A stretch of 64,000 nt of DNA from positions 310,001 through 374,000 of the forward strand of contig NZ_FNFL01000001.1 of the NCBI RefSeq assembly GCF_900101125.1. The letters run 5' to 3'. Positions 47,151 to 55,197 of the stretch are shown here, piece by piece. How positions within the stretch are numbered: the first letter of the stretch is position 1; every line of letters starts with the position of its first letter. Below the pieces are notes generated by a model, which made no database searches, had not been told where the DNA came from, and saw nothing but the letters and a program-made list of their open reading frames with translations. Made by a program: the position numbers and the translations under genes. Source of the stretch: Sediminibacillus albus (lineage in GTDB: Bacteria; Bacillota; Bacilli; Bacillales; Amphibacillaceae).

Positions 47151-48017
47151 TTAATTGGATAACAATTGTGTCAGTATATTTCTTTCCTCCGAACTTAACG
47201 GTACCAACGGAAGCCTTACACCGCCAACATCCATTCCTTTTATCTGCAGTGCTGTTTTTACAGGGGCAGGAGAAGGAGCCATGAATAATGCCTTCATGAG
47301 CGGTAACATCTGCCTGTGCAGCTGGGCAGCTTTTTTCACCTCACCCTTGTGGTAAGCTTCCAGCATTTCCTGCATTTCTTTACCGATGATATGGGAAGAA
47401 ACAGAGATAATTCCATTGCCACCAACAGAAGTGATCGGCAAAGTTAAACTGTCGTCGCCGCTATAAACGGAGAAATCATCACTAGTATTTTCAATAATAT
47501 AAGAAATAGCATCCAAATCACCCGTCGACTCTTTAACCGAGACAATGTTTGGTATCTTGGACAGCTCAATCACCGTTTCCGGTTCCATTCGAACAACTGA
47601 ACGGCCGGGGATATTATACAATACAATTGGGAGCGCAGTCTCCTTGGCGATAGCAGCGAAATGCTCATATAAACCTTTTTGGTTCGGTTTATTATAATAA
47701 GGGGTCACCAACAACAATCCATCAATTCCTGTGGTCTCCGCTTTTTTAGTGAATTCAATTGTTGAATACGTGTTATTACTGCCAGTACCAGCAATAACGG
47801 GAATTCGGTTATTAACTGTTTTAACCACATGGGAATACAAGGCAAGTTTTTCCTCAGGCGTCAATGTCGGTGATTCCCCTGTCGTTCCTGTTACGACGAG
47901 GCCGTCTGTGCCGTTACTTATCAAGTAATTCACCAATTCAGTTGTCTTTTCTAGGTCGATATTCCCCCGATTATCAAAGGGGGTAACCATTGCTGTAAGT
48001 ACTCTGCCGAAATTCAT
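47151..48017 (-). CDS. dapA: DapA, 4-hydroxy-tetrahydrodipicolinate synthase
   Basis: TIM-barrel aldolase condensing pyruvate with aspartate semialdehyde, the branch point to lysine, peptidoglycan diaminopimelate and spore dipicolinate. Motifs: GTTGESPTLT, AGTGSNNTYSTIE, LVTPYYNKPNQKG with the catalytic Tyr, and the Schiff-base Lys in VSVKESTGD. ATG 48017 matches the family N-terminus (MNFGRVLTAM). A GTG three codons upstream is closer to GGAG and cannot be excluded. Last gene of the dapG-dapA side of the cluster. Confidence 0.96.
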   Translation of the reverse strand: MNFGRVLTAMVTPFDNRGNIDLEKTTELVNYLISNGTDGLVVTGTTGESPTLTPEEKLALYSHVVKTVNNRIPVIAGTGSNNTYSTIEFTKKAETTGIDGLLLVTPYYNKPNQKGLYEHFAAIAKETALPIVLYNIPGRSVVRMEPETVIELSKIPNIVSVKESTGDLDAISYIIENTSDDFSVYSGDDSLTLPITSVGGNGIISVSSHIIGKEMQEMLEAYHKGEVKKAAQLHRQMLPLMKALFMAPSPAPVKTALQIKGMDVGGVRLPLVPLSSEERNILTQLLSN

Positions 48018-48126
48018 GGCGATCACGGTCTCCTTTCATCTTTCACTCCACTATTCCATGTTTATTAGTTAAGTGTAGCAGGCGGAACAAGTCCCACCTG
48101 CTTTTTTGCTGCATTTAGTAAATGAT

Positions 48127-49350
48127 TTATCCTTCCTGAATATCTAACTCGAAGGTATTATGAAGTGCATTAACCGCTGAAATCAAATCTTCCTGATGGA
48201 TAAGAACCCATATTGTTGTATGGCTGTCTGCTGACTGAAGAATGTGTACGCCGGCGTCGGTCAATGTCTGCACAATTTTCGCGGTAACCCCAGGCACTCC
48301 CGTCATTCCTGCGCCCACTAGGGATACTTTGGCGCAGTTTTTCGTTAAAATAGGCTGATAATCCAGATTTTCCAATAAATCGGCAGCTTCATTAGTAAAC
48401 CGCTCTGGTATAGTATATACCACACCTGTCGGCGAAATATTAATAAAGTCTACAGAAATTCCGGCAGCGGCCATTGCTTTAAAAACTTCCGAATGCAAAC
48501 GATATGGTTCTTTATTCGCATTCACCCGGACTTGGGTAATATCAGAAATATGAGCTATCCCTGTCACCAGGCGGTCAGGTATATCCCTTCCCTGTGAAGA
48601 TCCCCTTGAGGAAGTAACCAAAGTCCCGGTTTTTTTAGAATGTGTAGACCGTACTCTAATTGGCACTTTTGCTTGCATGGCAATCTCTACGGCCCGCGGG
48701 TGAATGACTTTCGCCCCTTGATATGCTAAGTTGCATATCTCTGTATAAGTGACAACATCCAAAATCCTTGCCGATTCGACTACCCGAGGATCTGCTGTCA
48801 TAATTCCTTCTACATCGGTAAAAATATCGATATATTCTGCTCCTAATGCAGCTCCCAAGGCAGCTGCTGAAGTATCGCTGCCGCCTCTGCCGATAGTAGT
48901 AACTTCTCCGTCTTCTGTTTTTCCTTGAAAACCTGCTACTACTACCACATCATGAGCCTGGAACTCATCGATTACTCTATCCACTTTCATCTCTTTAATT
49001 TTTGCTTCTGTGAAATCTTTGTTCGTAATAAATCCCGCTTGTGCGCCTGTTAAAGAAATTGTTTCCATTCCCATACCAGCTAGTTCATTGGAAAATACGA
49101 CCGAAGAGATAGTTTCACCGCATGACAGCAGTAAGTCCTGCTCTCTTTTGCTAATCCTGGAATGGGGGAAATCTACCAGTTCCAATAATGCATCTGTTGA
49201 ATAAGGATCAGGATATCTTCCCATAGCTGATACAACGACTACTACTTTATAACCTTCTTTTACGGCATCCTTTATATGGTCAGCGGCACTTTGCCTAGTT
49301 TCTTTACTCTGGACAGACGTACCACCGAACTTCTGAACTAATATTTTCAT
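48127..49350 (-). CDS. dapG: DapG, aspartokinase I
   Basis: Phosphorylates aspartate, the first step of the aspartate family. A 407-residue protein with kinase motif VQKFGGTSVQS at the N-terminus, GRGGSDTSAAALGAALGA, and tandem ACT domains in the last 140 residues (RVNANKEPYRLHSEVFKAM; VSLVGAGMTGVPGVTAKI). Location beside asd and dapA and the dpaAB genes marks it as the DapG isozyme, sensitive to diaminopimelate in B. subtilis, rather than LysC. An internal start producing a beta subunit, as in LysC, was not apparent. Confidence 0.96.
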   Translation of the reverse strand: MKILVQKFGGTSVQSKETRQSAADHIKDAVKEGYKVVVVVSAMGRYPDPYSTDALLELVDFPHSRISKREQDLLLSCGETISSVVFSNELAGMGMETISLTGAQAGFITNKDFTEAKIKEMKVDRVIDEFQAHDVVVVAGFQGKTEDGEVTTIGRGGSDTSAAALGAALGAEYIDIFTDVEGIMTADPRVVESARILDVVTYTEICNLAYQGAKVIHPRAVEIAMQAKVPIRVRSTHSKKTGTLVTSSRGSSQGRDIPDRLVTGIAHISDITQVRVNANKEPYRLHSEVFKAMAAAGISVDFINISPTGVVYTIPERFTNEAADLLENLDYQPILTKNCAKVSLVGAGMTGVPGVTAKIVQTLTDAGVHILQSADSHTTIWVLIHQEDLISAVNALHNTFELDIQEG

Positions 49351-49365
49351 AAATACACCTCAAAG

Positions 49366-50412
49366 TTACAGCAATTTATTTTTAATAAGACTTTCTGCAA
49401 TTTGCACAGAATTCCATGCTGCCCCTTTTAGTAGATTATCAGATACGACCCAAAGGTGGAAGCCTTTTGGATTATCCGGGTCCTTTCTTACTCTGCCCAC
49501 AAAAACCTCACTTCTGCCAGCTGCGCTTAAAGGGGTCGGATACTGCTGATTTGATGGATCATCTTCCAATACAATACCCTCTGCCTGTGATAGCACTTGC
49601 TGTACGTCAGAAACTTGTAAATCTTCATTTTCCACCTCTATATATACACTTTCTGCGTGAGAAGTAAAGAAAGGCAGTCTTACACATGTTGCAGCAACAT
49701 GCAAAGCGTCCGAGTGTAAAATCTTCTTTGTTTCATTAATCATTTTCATTTCTTCAAAGGTGTAGCCGTTATCCTGGAAGGTGTCGATTTGCGGCAAAGC
49801 ATTGAATGCTATTGGGTAATGCTTCTCATCGCCCTTAACTGGAAGGATTTCCGGATTTAACTCTTCCCCGCTTAGAAAGGCCTGGGATTGCTGTCTCAAT
49901 TCCTCTGAAGCGATTGTTCCTGCACCTGAAACTGCTTGATAAGTAGATACAATCACTCTTGTCATCCCAAAAGCATCTTGGATAGGCTTCAATGCAGCTA
50001 CCATTTGGATAGTTGAGCAATTCGGGTTAGCAATAATCCCCTGGTGATTAGCGATATCCGCTTCATTCACTTCCGGAACGACCAGGGGAACGTCTTTATC
50101 CATTCGGAAAGCGCTGGTATTGTCAATAACTACCGCTCCTCTTTTAACCGCTTCGTGTGCCAGGCTTTTTGAGACAGAGCCTCCTGCCGAAAAGAGGGCG
50201 ATTTGAATTCCTTCAAAACTTTCAGGTGTTGCTTCCTTTACTATAAGTTCTTCCCCTTTAAAAGTGATGCTCTTTCCAGCAGAACGGCTGGATGATAATA
50301 AAGTTAAACTTTCGATAGGAAAGTCTTTTTTCTCTAAAGTTTCTAGCATTTTTTCTCCTACTGCTCCGGTTGCTCCTACAACTGCAACCCGATATCCTTG
50401 CTGTTTCTCCAT
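49366..50412 (-). CDS. asd: Aspartate-semialdehyde dehydrogenase
   Basis: Reduces aspartyl phosphate to the semialdehyde with NADPH. The 348 residues have the Rossmann motif VVGATGAVGEKM, the catalytic Cys in IANPNCSTIQMV and the substrate Arg/His region (RLPFFTSHAESVYIE). GGGAGGAG is upstream of ATG 50412. It sits between dpaB and dapG, 15 bp before dapG. Confidence 0.97.
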   Translation of the reverse strand: MEKQQGYRVAVVGATGAVGEKMLETLEKKDFPIESLTLLSSSRSAGKSITFKGEELIVKEATPESFEGIQIALFSAGGSVSKSLAHEAVKRGAVVIDNTSAFRMDKDVPLVVPEVNEADIANHQGIIANPNCSTIQMVAALKPIQDAFGMTRVIVSTYQAVSGAGTIASEELRQQSQAFLSGEELNPEILPVKGDEKHYPIAFNALPQIDTFQDNGYTFEEMKMINETKKILHSDALHVAATCVRLPFFTSHAESVYIEVENEDLQVSDVQQVLSQAEGIVLEDDPSNQQYPTPLSAAGRSEVFVGRVRKDPDNPKGFHLWVVSDNLLKGAAWNSVQIAESLIKNKLL

Positions 50413-50528
50413 CTAGAAAATTCTCCTCCCTGTTTTTTAGAGTGTCTGTTATAACGAATAAATGATTTTACTCATAGTTTTTATTTTAACATACTAAAAG
50501 TTAGGAAGGTACAGAAAGGCTGTTCTTC

Positions 50529-51116
50529 TCATTTTCTTTCGATAATGACCGGCTGCAGCTGCTTATATTGTAAAGCACTCTCGACTGTCGTCAGTAATTG
50601 ATCCATGTCAGAAACCATAGAATTAGGCTTCTTTACTGGATCATCCTGTCCATATGGAATGAAGTAAATGAGTTTACTTGCCATCAAACGCATTAAATTA
50701 ACGCCGTTCAAACCTAAGGCATCATTTGTGGAGATTCCCAAAACTACCGGATTGCCATTTCTGATAGTAGCTTTTGCTGCCATTAATACCGGAGAATCTG
50801 TTAACGCGTTAGCAAGTTTACTCATCGAGTTGCCGGTTAAAGGGGCTATTACCATACAATCTAACGGTTGTTTGGGGCCCAGCGGCTCCGCTTCAGGAAT
50901 GGTAGTAATAAGTTCTTTTCCTGTGATTTCTTTGATTTTATTCATATGTGCTGCTGCTTCACCAAAATGGGTGTCGGTTTTTTGGACAGTATAGGAAACA
51001 ACCGGTACTACCTCAGCTTTTGCAGCAACCAGCTTTTCCATTTGCGGAAATACCGCATCGTATGTGCAATGGGATCCTGTTAATCCGAAACCAATTCTTT
51101 TTCCTTCCAATGACAT
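50529..51116 (-). CDS. dpaB: DpaB (SpoVFB), dipicolinate synthase subunit B
   Basis: Flavoprotein-like subunit (195 residues; RIGFGLTGSHCTYDAVFPQM, MVIAPLTGNSMSKLANAL) of the enzyme that oxidises dihydrodipicolinate to dipicolinic acid, the calcium-chelated core solute of spores. Its ATG follows the dpaA stop by one base, and GGAG lies within the dpaA C-terminus. Mother-cell expression from the dpaA promoter is expected. Confidence 0.96.
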   Translation of the reverse strand: MSLEGKRIGFGLTGSHCTYDAVFPQMEKLVAAKAEVVPVVSYTVQKTDTHFGEAAAHMNKIKEITGKELITTIPEAEPLGPKQPLDCMVIAPLTGNSMSKLANALTDSPVLMAAKATIRNGNPVVLGISTNDALGLNGVNLMRLMASKLIYFIPYGQDDPVKKPNSMVSDMDQLLTTVESALQYKQLQPVIIERK

Positions 51117-51117
51117 G

Positions 51118-52014
51118 CTATTGACTCCTTTCTTCCATATACTCCGTCAAAACTTGTGTTACCACCCTGCCAAGAATTGCGCCTGCTGTTTTGGGCGCTA
51201 CGATTCCGGGCAATCCAGGCGCTGGCATTGCTTTAATCCCTCTTTGTTCAGCAAACTTAAAATCTGTGCCTCCTGGCTTAGAAGCTAAATCAATGATTAA
51301 AGAATGAGATTTCATTGGTTTGATAACTTCTTTCGTAACAACGAGTGCAGGTATTGTATTTAAAAGAAAATCGCAATTTGGGGAATAGGAAGTTAAATCA
51401 TTTAAATGAAATGGCGTCAAACCCATTTCCGTTATCCTGGCGAGGTCTTCCTTGTTTTTGGAACCGACAGACACACGGGCACCTAAACCTGCAAATTTGT
51501 TTGCCAGGGTAATTCCAACTCTTCCTAATCCCAACACAATTACATCAGAAGAATGGATGGTAAAATCGGTGTGTTGGATGGCCATCATAATTGTTCCTTC
51601 GACTGTTGGTATAGAATTATAAATGGCAACATCATCCCGTGCAAAAAGCGGAATTAATTTAACATCCGACTGCTCTGCCATATTATTTAAATACGGAGTG
51701 GTTATACCTGTAAATACCAGACAGCCTTTTTTAAGCTTGGAAAACCAACTTTGTGTCAATTGAATTTTTTTATCAGAAAAAACTGTTTCAATAAAGCCTT
51801 GTTGATCGGTACCAGGAACCGGAAGAATAATAGCATCCAGGCTGCTCAATTTCAGTTCTTCTATTTCGACTTGTTTGGCCCCAGTAAAGCCCTGATTAAG
51901 TTGATCAAATCCGATAATCGAAAGTTCAATTTCGGGGTTCAGGGTTAAATGTCTTATCATTTCCAAGTATCTTGCGTCACCGCCGATAACAGCGATACTT
52001 ACTTTTGTATCCAT
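51118..52014 (-). CDS. dpaA: DpaA (SpoVFA), dipicolinate synthase subunit A
   Basis: NAD(P)-binding subunit of dipicolinate synthase, 298 residues from ATG 52014 with GAGGTG upstream. The open frame running 55 codons further crosses the promoter region and is not coding. The C-terminal half holds the Rossmann motif VLGLGRVGITLANKFAGLGARVSVGSKN; the N-terminal domain starts VSIAVIGGDARYLEMI. It heads dpaA-dpaB, with a sigma-K-like promoter about 35 bp upstream. Confidence 0.96.
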   Translation of the reverse strand: MDTKVSIAVIGGDARYLEMIRHLTLNPEIELSIIGFDQLNQGFTGAKQVEIEELKLSSLDAIILPVPGTDQQGFIETVFSDKKIQLTQSWFSKLKKGCLVFTGITTPYLNNMAEQSDVKLIPLFARDDVAIYNSIPTVEGTIMMAIQHTDFTIHSSDVIVLGLGRVGITLANKFAGLGARVSVGSKNKEDLARITEMGLTPFHLNDLTSYSPNCDFLLNTIPALVVTKEVIKPMKSHSLIIDLASKPGGTDFKFAEQRGIKAMPAPGLPGIVAPKTAGAILGRVVTQVLTEYMEERSQ

Positions 52015-52049
52015 TACTTCACCTCGCGTAGGGATAATCCGTCTCTTTT

Positions 52050-52076
52050 CATAGTATGAAATAGTAATTGGATAGT
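52050..52076 (-). promoter_or_regulatory. Sigma-K-like promoter of dpaAB
   Basis: On the minus strand, AC (52076-52075), 16-bp spacer, CATACTATG (52058-52050). The sigma-K consensus is AC-N16-CATANNNTA, so the -10 has one mismatch. spoVF is a sigma-K operon in B. subtilis. Confidence 0.45.
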
Positions 52077-52110
52077 GACTGTCAAACACACAACAACCAC
52101 CCAACTTAAA

Positions 52111-52262
52111 AGAAAAGCGAAGGGAATCTGTCAGCAGCGTAGAAACTGGAGCAACGGATTCAAGATAAAGGAAAGCCAAAAGCTGTTTTTTGCTTTTGTG
52201 CTTGACTTATTGAAGAATTAGGAGCGAAGTTTCCTAGCTGCTGATTCCCAGAGCTGGACAAT
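52111..52262 (+). repeat. Structured intergenic repeat, copy B1
   Basis: Same architecture as the A copies near 18.6 kb, with different base pairs: 52122-52128 with 52243-52249 (7 bp), 52133-52138 with 52237-52242 (6 bp), 52142-52147 with 52228-52233 (6 bp), and apical hairpin 52177-52183 with 52192-52198. Shared unpaired parts include the GTA internal loop, an ATAAAGGAAA segment and TTGACTTATTGAAGAA. It lies just upstream of the dpaA promoter. Confidence 0.78.
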
Positions 52263-52332
52263 AGAAAAGCGAAGGGAATCTGTCAGCAGCGTAGAAACTG
52301 GAGCAACGGATTCAAGATAAAGGAAAGGCGAA
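52263..52332 (+). repeat. Structured intergenic repeat, truncated copy B2
   Basis: The first ~70 bp of the B1 unit repeated at a 152-bp offset, identical to B1 up to about AAGGAAAG. The 3' half is missing, so none of the long-range helices can form within it. It could instead pair its 5' arms with the 3' arms of B1. Confidence 0.75.
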
Positions 52333-52372
52333 AAAAGCTTTTGAAGGTTCTCAAAGGGAATATTGGAAATAG

Positions 52373-52409
52373 AAAAAGGCCTATGTCAGTGGAATGACAT
52401 AGACCTTTT
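52373..52409 (-). terminator. ymxH terminator
   Basis: AAAAGG-CTATGTCA and TGACATAG-CCTTTT pair after the ymxH stop and end in TTTTTC on the minus strand. Confidence 0.85.
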
Positions 52410-52423
52410 GGAGATAGATGTAT

Positions 52424-52654
52424 TTATGAGTCGATGATGATCATATCTTCCCCGATTTTTTTAATATCCCGCCAGCTAATCCTGACGTTTTCACCTTCTT
52501 TTTTCATACCGAACCACTTGTAGTTCGGTATTATAAAGGATTCGATTTGTCCCGTTTCTTCATTAAACTCCAGATCGGTATGCCCTAAAATGCCAAGCCT
52601 CGATCCGCTGCCAACGTCAACAATCTCCTTACCGCTAAGCTCTTTGTATCTCAT
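52424..52654 (-). CDS. ymxH: YmxH (YlmC/YmxH family) PRC-barrel protein
   Basis: A 76-residue PRC-barrel protein (ELSGKEIVDVGSGSRLGILGHTDLEF; FIIPNYKWFG) of the YlmC/YmxH sporulation-associated family. GAGGTGG precedes the ATG. Role unknown. It lies between mlpA and dpaAB as in Bacillus. Confidence 0.93.
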   Translation of the reverse strand: MRYKELSGKEIVDVGSGSRLGILGHTDLEFNEETGQIESFIIPNYKWFGMKKEGENVRISWRDIKKIGEDMIIIDS

Positions 52655-52780
52655 ATGACCACCTCATCCATTTCTCGGATACTCGCTTCTCTACTATTAT
52701 ATGATGGTATGTCTCAATAAATGAGTTAAGAGGCTGTACCAAGGAACGCAAAGTGATAATCAATAAACCAGGGATAATTA

Positions 52781-53992
52781 TTAAGGAGCGATAAGGGCAC
52801 TGGAATTAGCTTGCTTGAATAATGAATGAATAATATGATTTGTGGACTCATGGGAAACATTATCTATTTCATTCACCATTTCATCCAATGACCGATGCCT
52901 GTTCAATATCAATTCATTCTTTCCGTTACGGCTCATACGGCTATTCGTACTTTCTAAGCTAAGCATTAGATTACCCTTCAATTGCTCCTTGCTGTTGCGG
53001 AGTTCTTTATCGGTCAGGCCATTATGCATCAAGTTTCCAATCGTTTCTTCAATGGTTTCTTTTAATATGGACAGTTGCTCTTTGCCCGTACCTGCATAAA
53101 TGGTCAATAACCCATCGTCTATAAAAGAACTGTGATAGGAAAAAACGGAGTATGCCAATCCCCGTTGCTCCCTGACCTCTTGAAAAAGTCTGGAGCTCAT
53201 GCTTCCGCCTAACACATTATTCATGACAATTAAGCTGTATATGGATGAGTCATCAACAGGTAAGCCTTGATAGCCCAAGCATAAATGTGCCTGTTCTGTT
53301 TCTTTTTTTCTTTCCATATGTTTGGCTATAAAAGAAGGCTGCTTGTATGAAGCGGACGAATCATCCGTTTCATATTTGCCAAAAAGCTTCTCTACGTGTT
53401 TAAAATAACTATCATCTACATTTCCCGCGACGGAAATGACAACATTGGCAGGAGTGTAATGATGTTCTTTATATCTTCTTAAATCGTCCTGTTGAAAATT
53501 AGCCAGAGTCTCTGCTGTCCCCAGAATCGGATATGCAAGCGGGTGATTGCCGTAAGATACTTCTGACAGCATATCATGGATAATATCATCCGGAGTGTCC
53601 TCTGACATTTTTATTTCCTCTAAGACGACTTTTTTCTCCCTCTCCATCTCTTGTTTGTCAAATGTGGAATGGAAGAACATGTCCGCTAATATTTCTAACG
53701 CGTACTCTTTATGCGTATCGAGTACTTTAGCATAAAAACATGTGTATTCTTTAGAAGTAAATGCATTTACTTGTCCGCCAATTGCATCGAACTCCTCAGC
53801 AATATCTTTGGCGGTTCTGCTGGCAGTTCCTTTGAAAAACATATGCTCCAAAAAGTGGGAAATTCCATTATTGCTCTCTGTTTCATTTCGAGATCCTGTT
53901 CTGATCCAAATTCCTACTGTTACCGACCTAACTGCCGGGATATCTTCCAATACTATTCTAAGTCCATTGTCGCATGTGTATTTTTTTAACAA
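52781..53992 (-). CDS. mlpA: MlpA (YmxG), M16 zinc peptidase
   Basis: Processing-peptidase-like zinc protease of 403 residues. HFLEHMFFKGT (HxxEH near residues 46-50) and a distal Glu in KKVVLEEIKMSED form the metal site. The start is TTG with AGGAGG eight bases before. B. subtilis MlpA influences extracellular protease and spore development. It lies between ylxY and ymxH. No signal peptide, so cytosolic. Confidence 0.94.
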   Translation of the reverse strand: MLKKYTCDNGLRIVLEDIPAVRSVTVGIWIRTGSRNETESNNGISHFLEHMFFKGTASRTAKDIAEEFDAIGGQVNAFTSKEYTCFYAKVLDTHKEYALEILADMFFHSTFDKQEMEREKKVVLEEIKMSEDTPDDIIHDMLSEVSYGNHPLAYPILGTAETLANFQQDDLRRYKEHHYTPANVVISVAGNVDDSYFKHVEKLFGKYETDDSSASYKQPSFIAKHMERKKETEQAHLCLGYQGLPVDDSSIYSLIVMNNVLGGSMSSRLFQEVREQRGLAYSVFSYHSSFIDDGLLTIYAGTGKEQLSILKETIEETIGNLMHNGLTDKELRNSKEQLKGNLMLSLESTNSRMSRNGKNELILNRHRSLDEMVNEIDNVSHESTNHIIHSLFKQANSSALIAP

Positions 53993-54030
53993 AACGAATC
54001 CTCCTAATTGTCCCTTTAGAAGCTAAAAGC

Positions 54031-54978
54031 TCATCTCTGTTCACTTAACAACCGTTCGATTGTTCCAATTTTAAAGTTCTTTTGCTTTATCAATAAAATT
54101 AATCGTTCAAGACCATTATTAATTACTTCTGTCGGATGCATTAAAATCATTGCTCCAGGGTGAATTTGGTCGCTAACGCGATTGATCATCACTTCCACAG
54201 AAGGTTTTTGCCAATCTATGGTATCTACCGACCACAGCACTGTTTCCATTTCCAATTCGGCAGCTAAATCAACCACCTTACTATTAAAGCTTCCGCTTGG
54301 AGGGGCAAACCATTTTGGCGCCTTTCCTGTAATAGCTTTAATAATGTCATTCGTTTGTTCTAATTGTTCCCTATTTTCCTCAGGAGATAAACGGCTCATA
54401 TCCGGATGATTATAAGCATGATTACCGACTATATGTCCTTCCTCCTGAATCATCTGTACGATGTCTGCATTTTGGCTGGCCCATTTTCCTTCAATAAAAA
54501 AATTTGCCTTCACATTCATCTTTTTTAGCGTTTTTAACATACTCGGTATATTTTCGGTTCCCCATGCTACATTTATTAGCAAACTAACCATGTTTTTTTC
54601 TGGATGCCCTCGATATACTGGTGCAGCAGGGAGGTCATCAAATGTTATTTTAGGCGGAACTTGTTCCATGACTAACAAAGACTTATCAAATGCACCCTTC
54701 TTGCTCATTTTTTCTAAGGACTTATCAATATTAACTTTTAACCCGTTCCTGCCCGGTATTTTTTTCCATACCTTGTCGATACGGGCATCTTCAGGTTCTA
54801 CTCGATTTTTTATTGCTTCTTTTTCTACCCGATTACGCAAATCATCCACATTTCCAGACACTTCTGCGTCTTCAGAAAAACTAGCCAAATAATGATATTG
54901 GAAAGGATTGGCTTTGACTGGAAAAAATGCTGCCAGTAAAAATACAAATAAAAGAAAATGTATAACTAACCGCTTCAC
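54031..54978 (-). CDS. ylxY: YlxY, NodB-family polysaccharide deacetylase homologue without motif-1 Asp pair
   Basis: Secreted or membrane-anchored NodB-fold protein, 315 residues from GTG 54978 (GGAGGG upstream); the longer frame is not supported. N-terminal signal or anchor at about 1-22 (VKRLVIHFLLFVFLLAAFF). In the NodB domain (about 130-310) motif 1 reads SLLINVAWGTEN instead of the TFDDG metal motif. Motif 2 HAYNHP, motif 3 APPSGSF, motif 4 WSVDTIDW and motif 5 LMHPT are kept. Catalysis is therefore doubtful. It stands between pnp and mlpA, as in Bacillus. Confidence 0.92.
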   Translation of the reverse strand: MKRLVIHFLLFVFLLAAFFPVKANPFQYHYLASFSEDAEVSGNVDDLRNRVEKEAIKNRVEPEDARIDKVWKKIPGRNGLKVNIDKSLEKMSKKGAFDKSLLVMEQVPPKITFDDLPAAPVYRGHPEKNMVSLLINVAWGTENIPSMLKTLKKMNVKANFFIEGKWASQNADIVQMIQEEGHIVGNHAYNHPDMSRLSPEENREQLEQTNDIIKAITGKAPKWFAPPSGSFNSKVVDLAAELEMETVLWSVDTIDWQKPSVEVMINRVSDQIHPGAMILMHPTEVINNGLERLILLIKQKNFKIGTIERLLSEQR

Positions 54979-55082
54979 CTTGATCCCTCCTCCATAATAG
55001 GTATGATAAACAGGGACAAGGTAGAACTTATATGGATGATCCAATCCAAAAGCTATTCTGTACACACTAGCCTTAATAGCAA

Positions 55083-55112
55083 AAAAAGAAACTGGGGAAC
55101 CAGCTTCTTGTT
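55083..55112 (-). terminator. pnp terminator
   Basis: AAGAAGCTGG and CCAGTTTCTT pair (10 bp, one G-U) around TTCC, then seven T on the minus strand. A second, imperfect GATGG-AAATA/TATTT-CCATC hairpin lies closer to the stop (about 55143-55195). Confidence 0.8.
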
Positions 55113-55197
55113 TTACACTTGAACAAGTATAAAATTTTCAGATGGAAATAACCGCTGCTTTCAGATGATTCTCAGCAAACCGCTATTTCCCATCTTT

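Noticed and set aside
48077-48107. Hairpin with T6 after dapG as a terminator
   Set aside because: The T-run is on the + strand, but all nearby genes are on the minus strand, and one stem position is mismatched.
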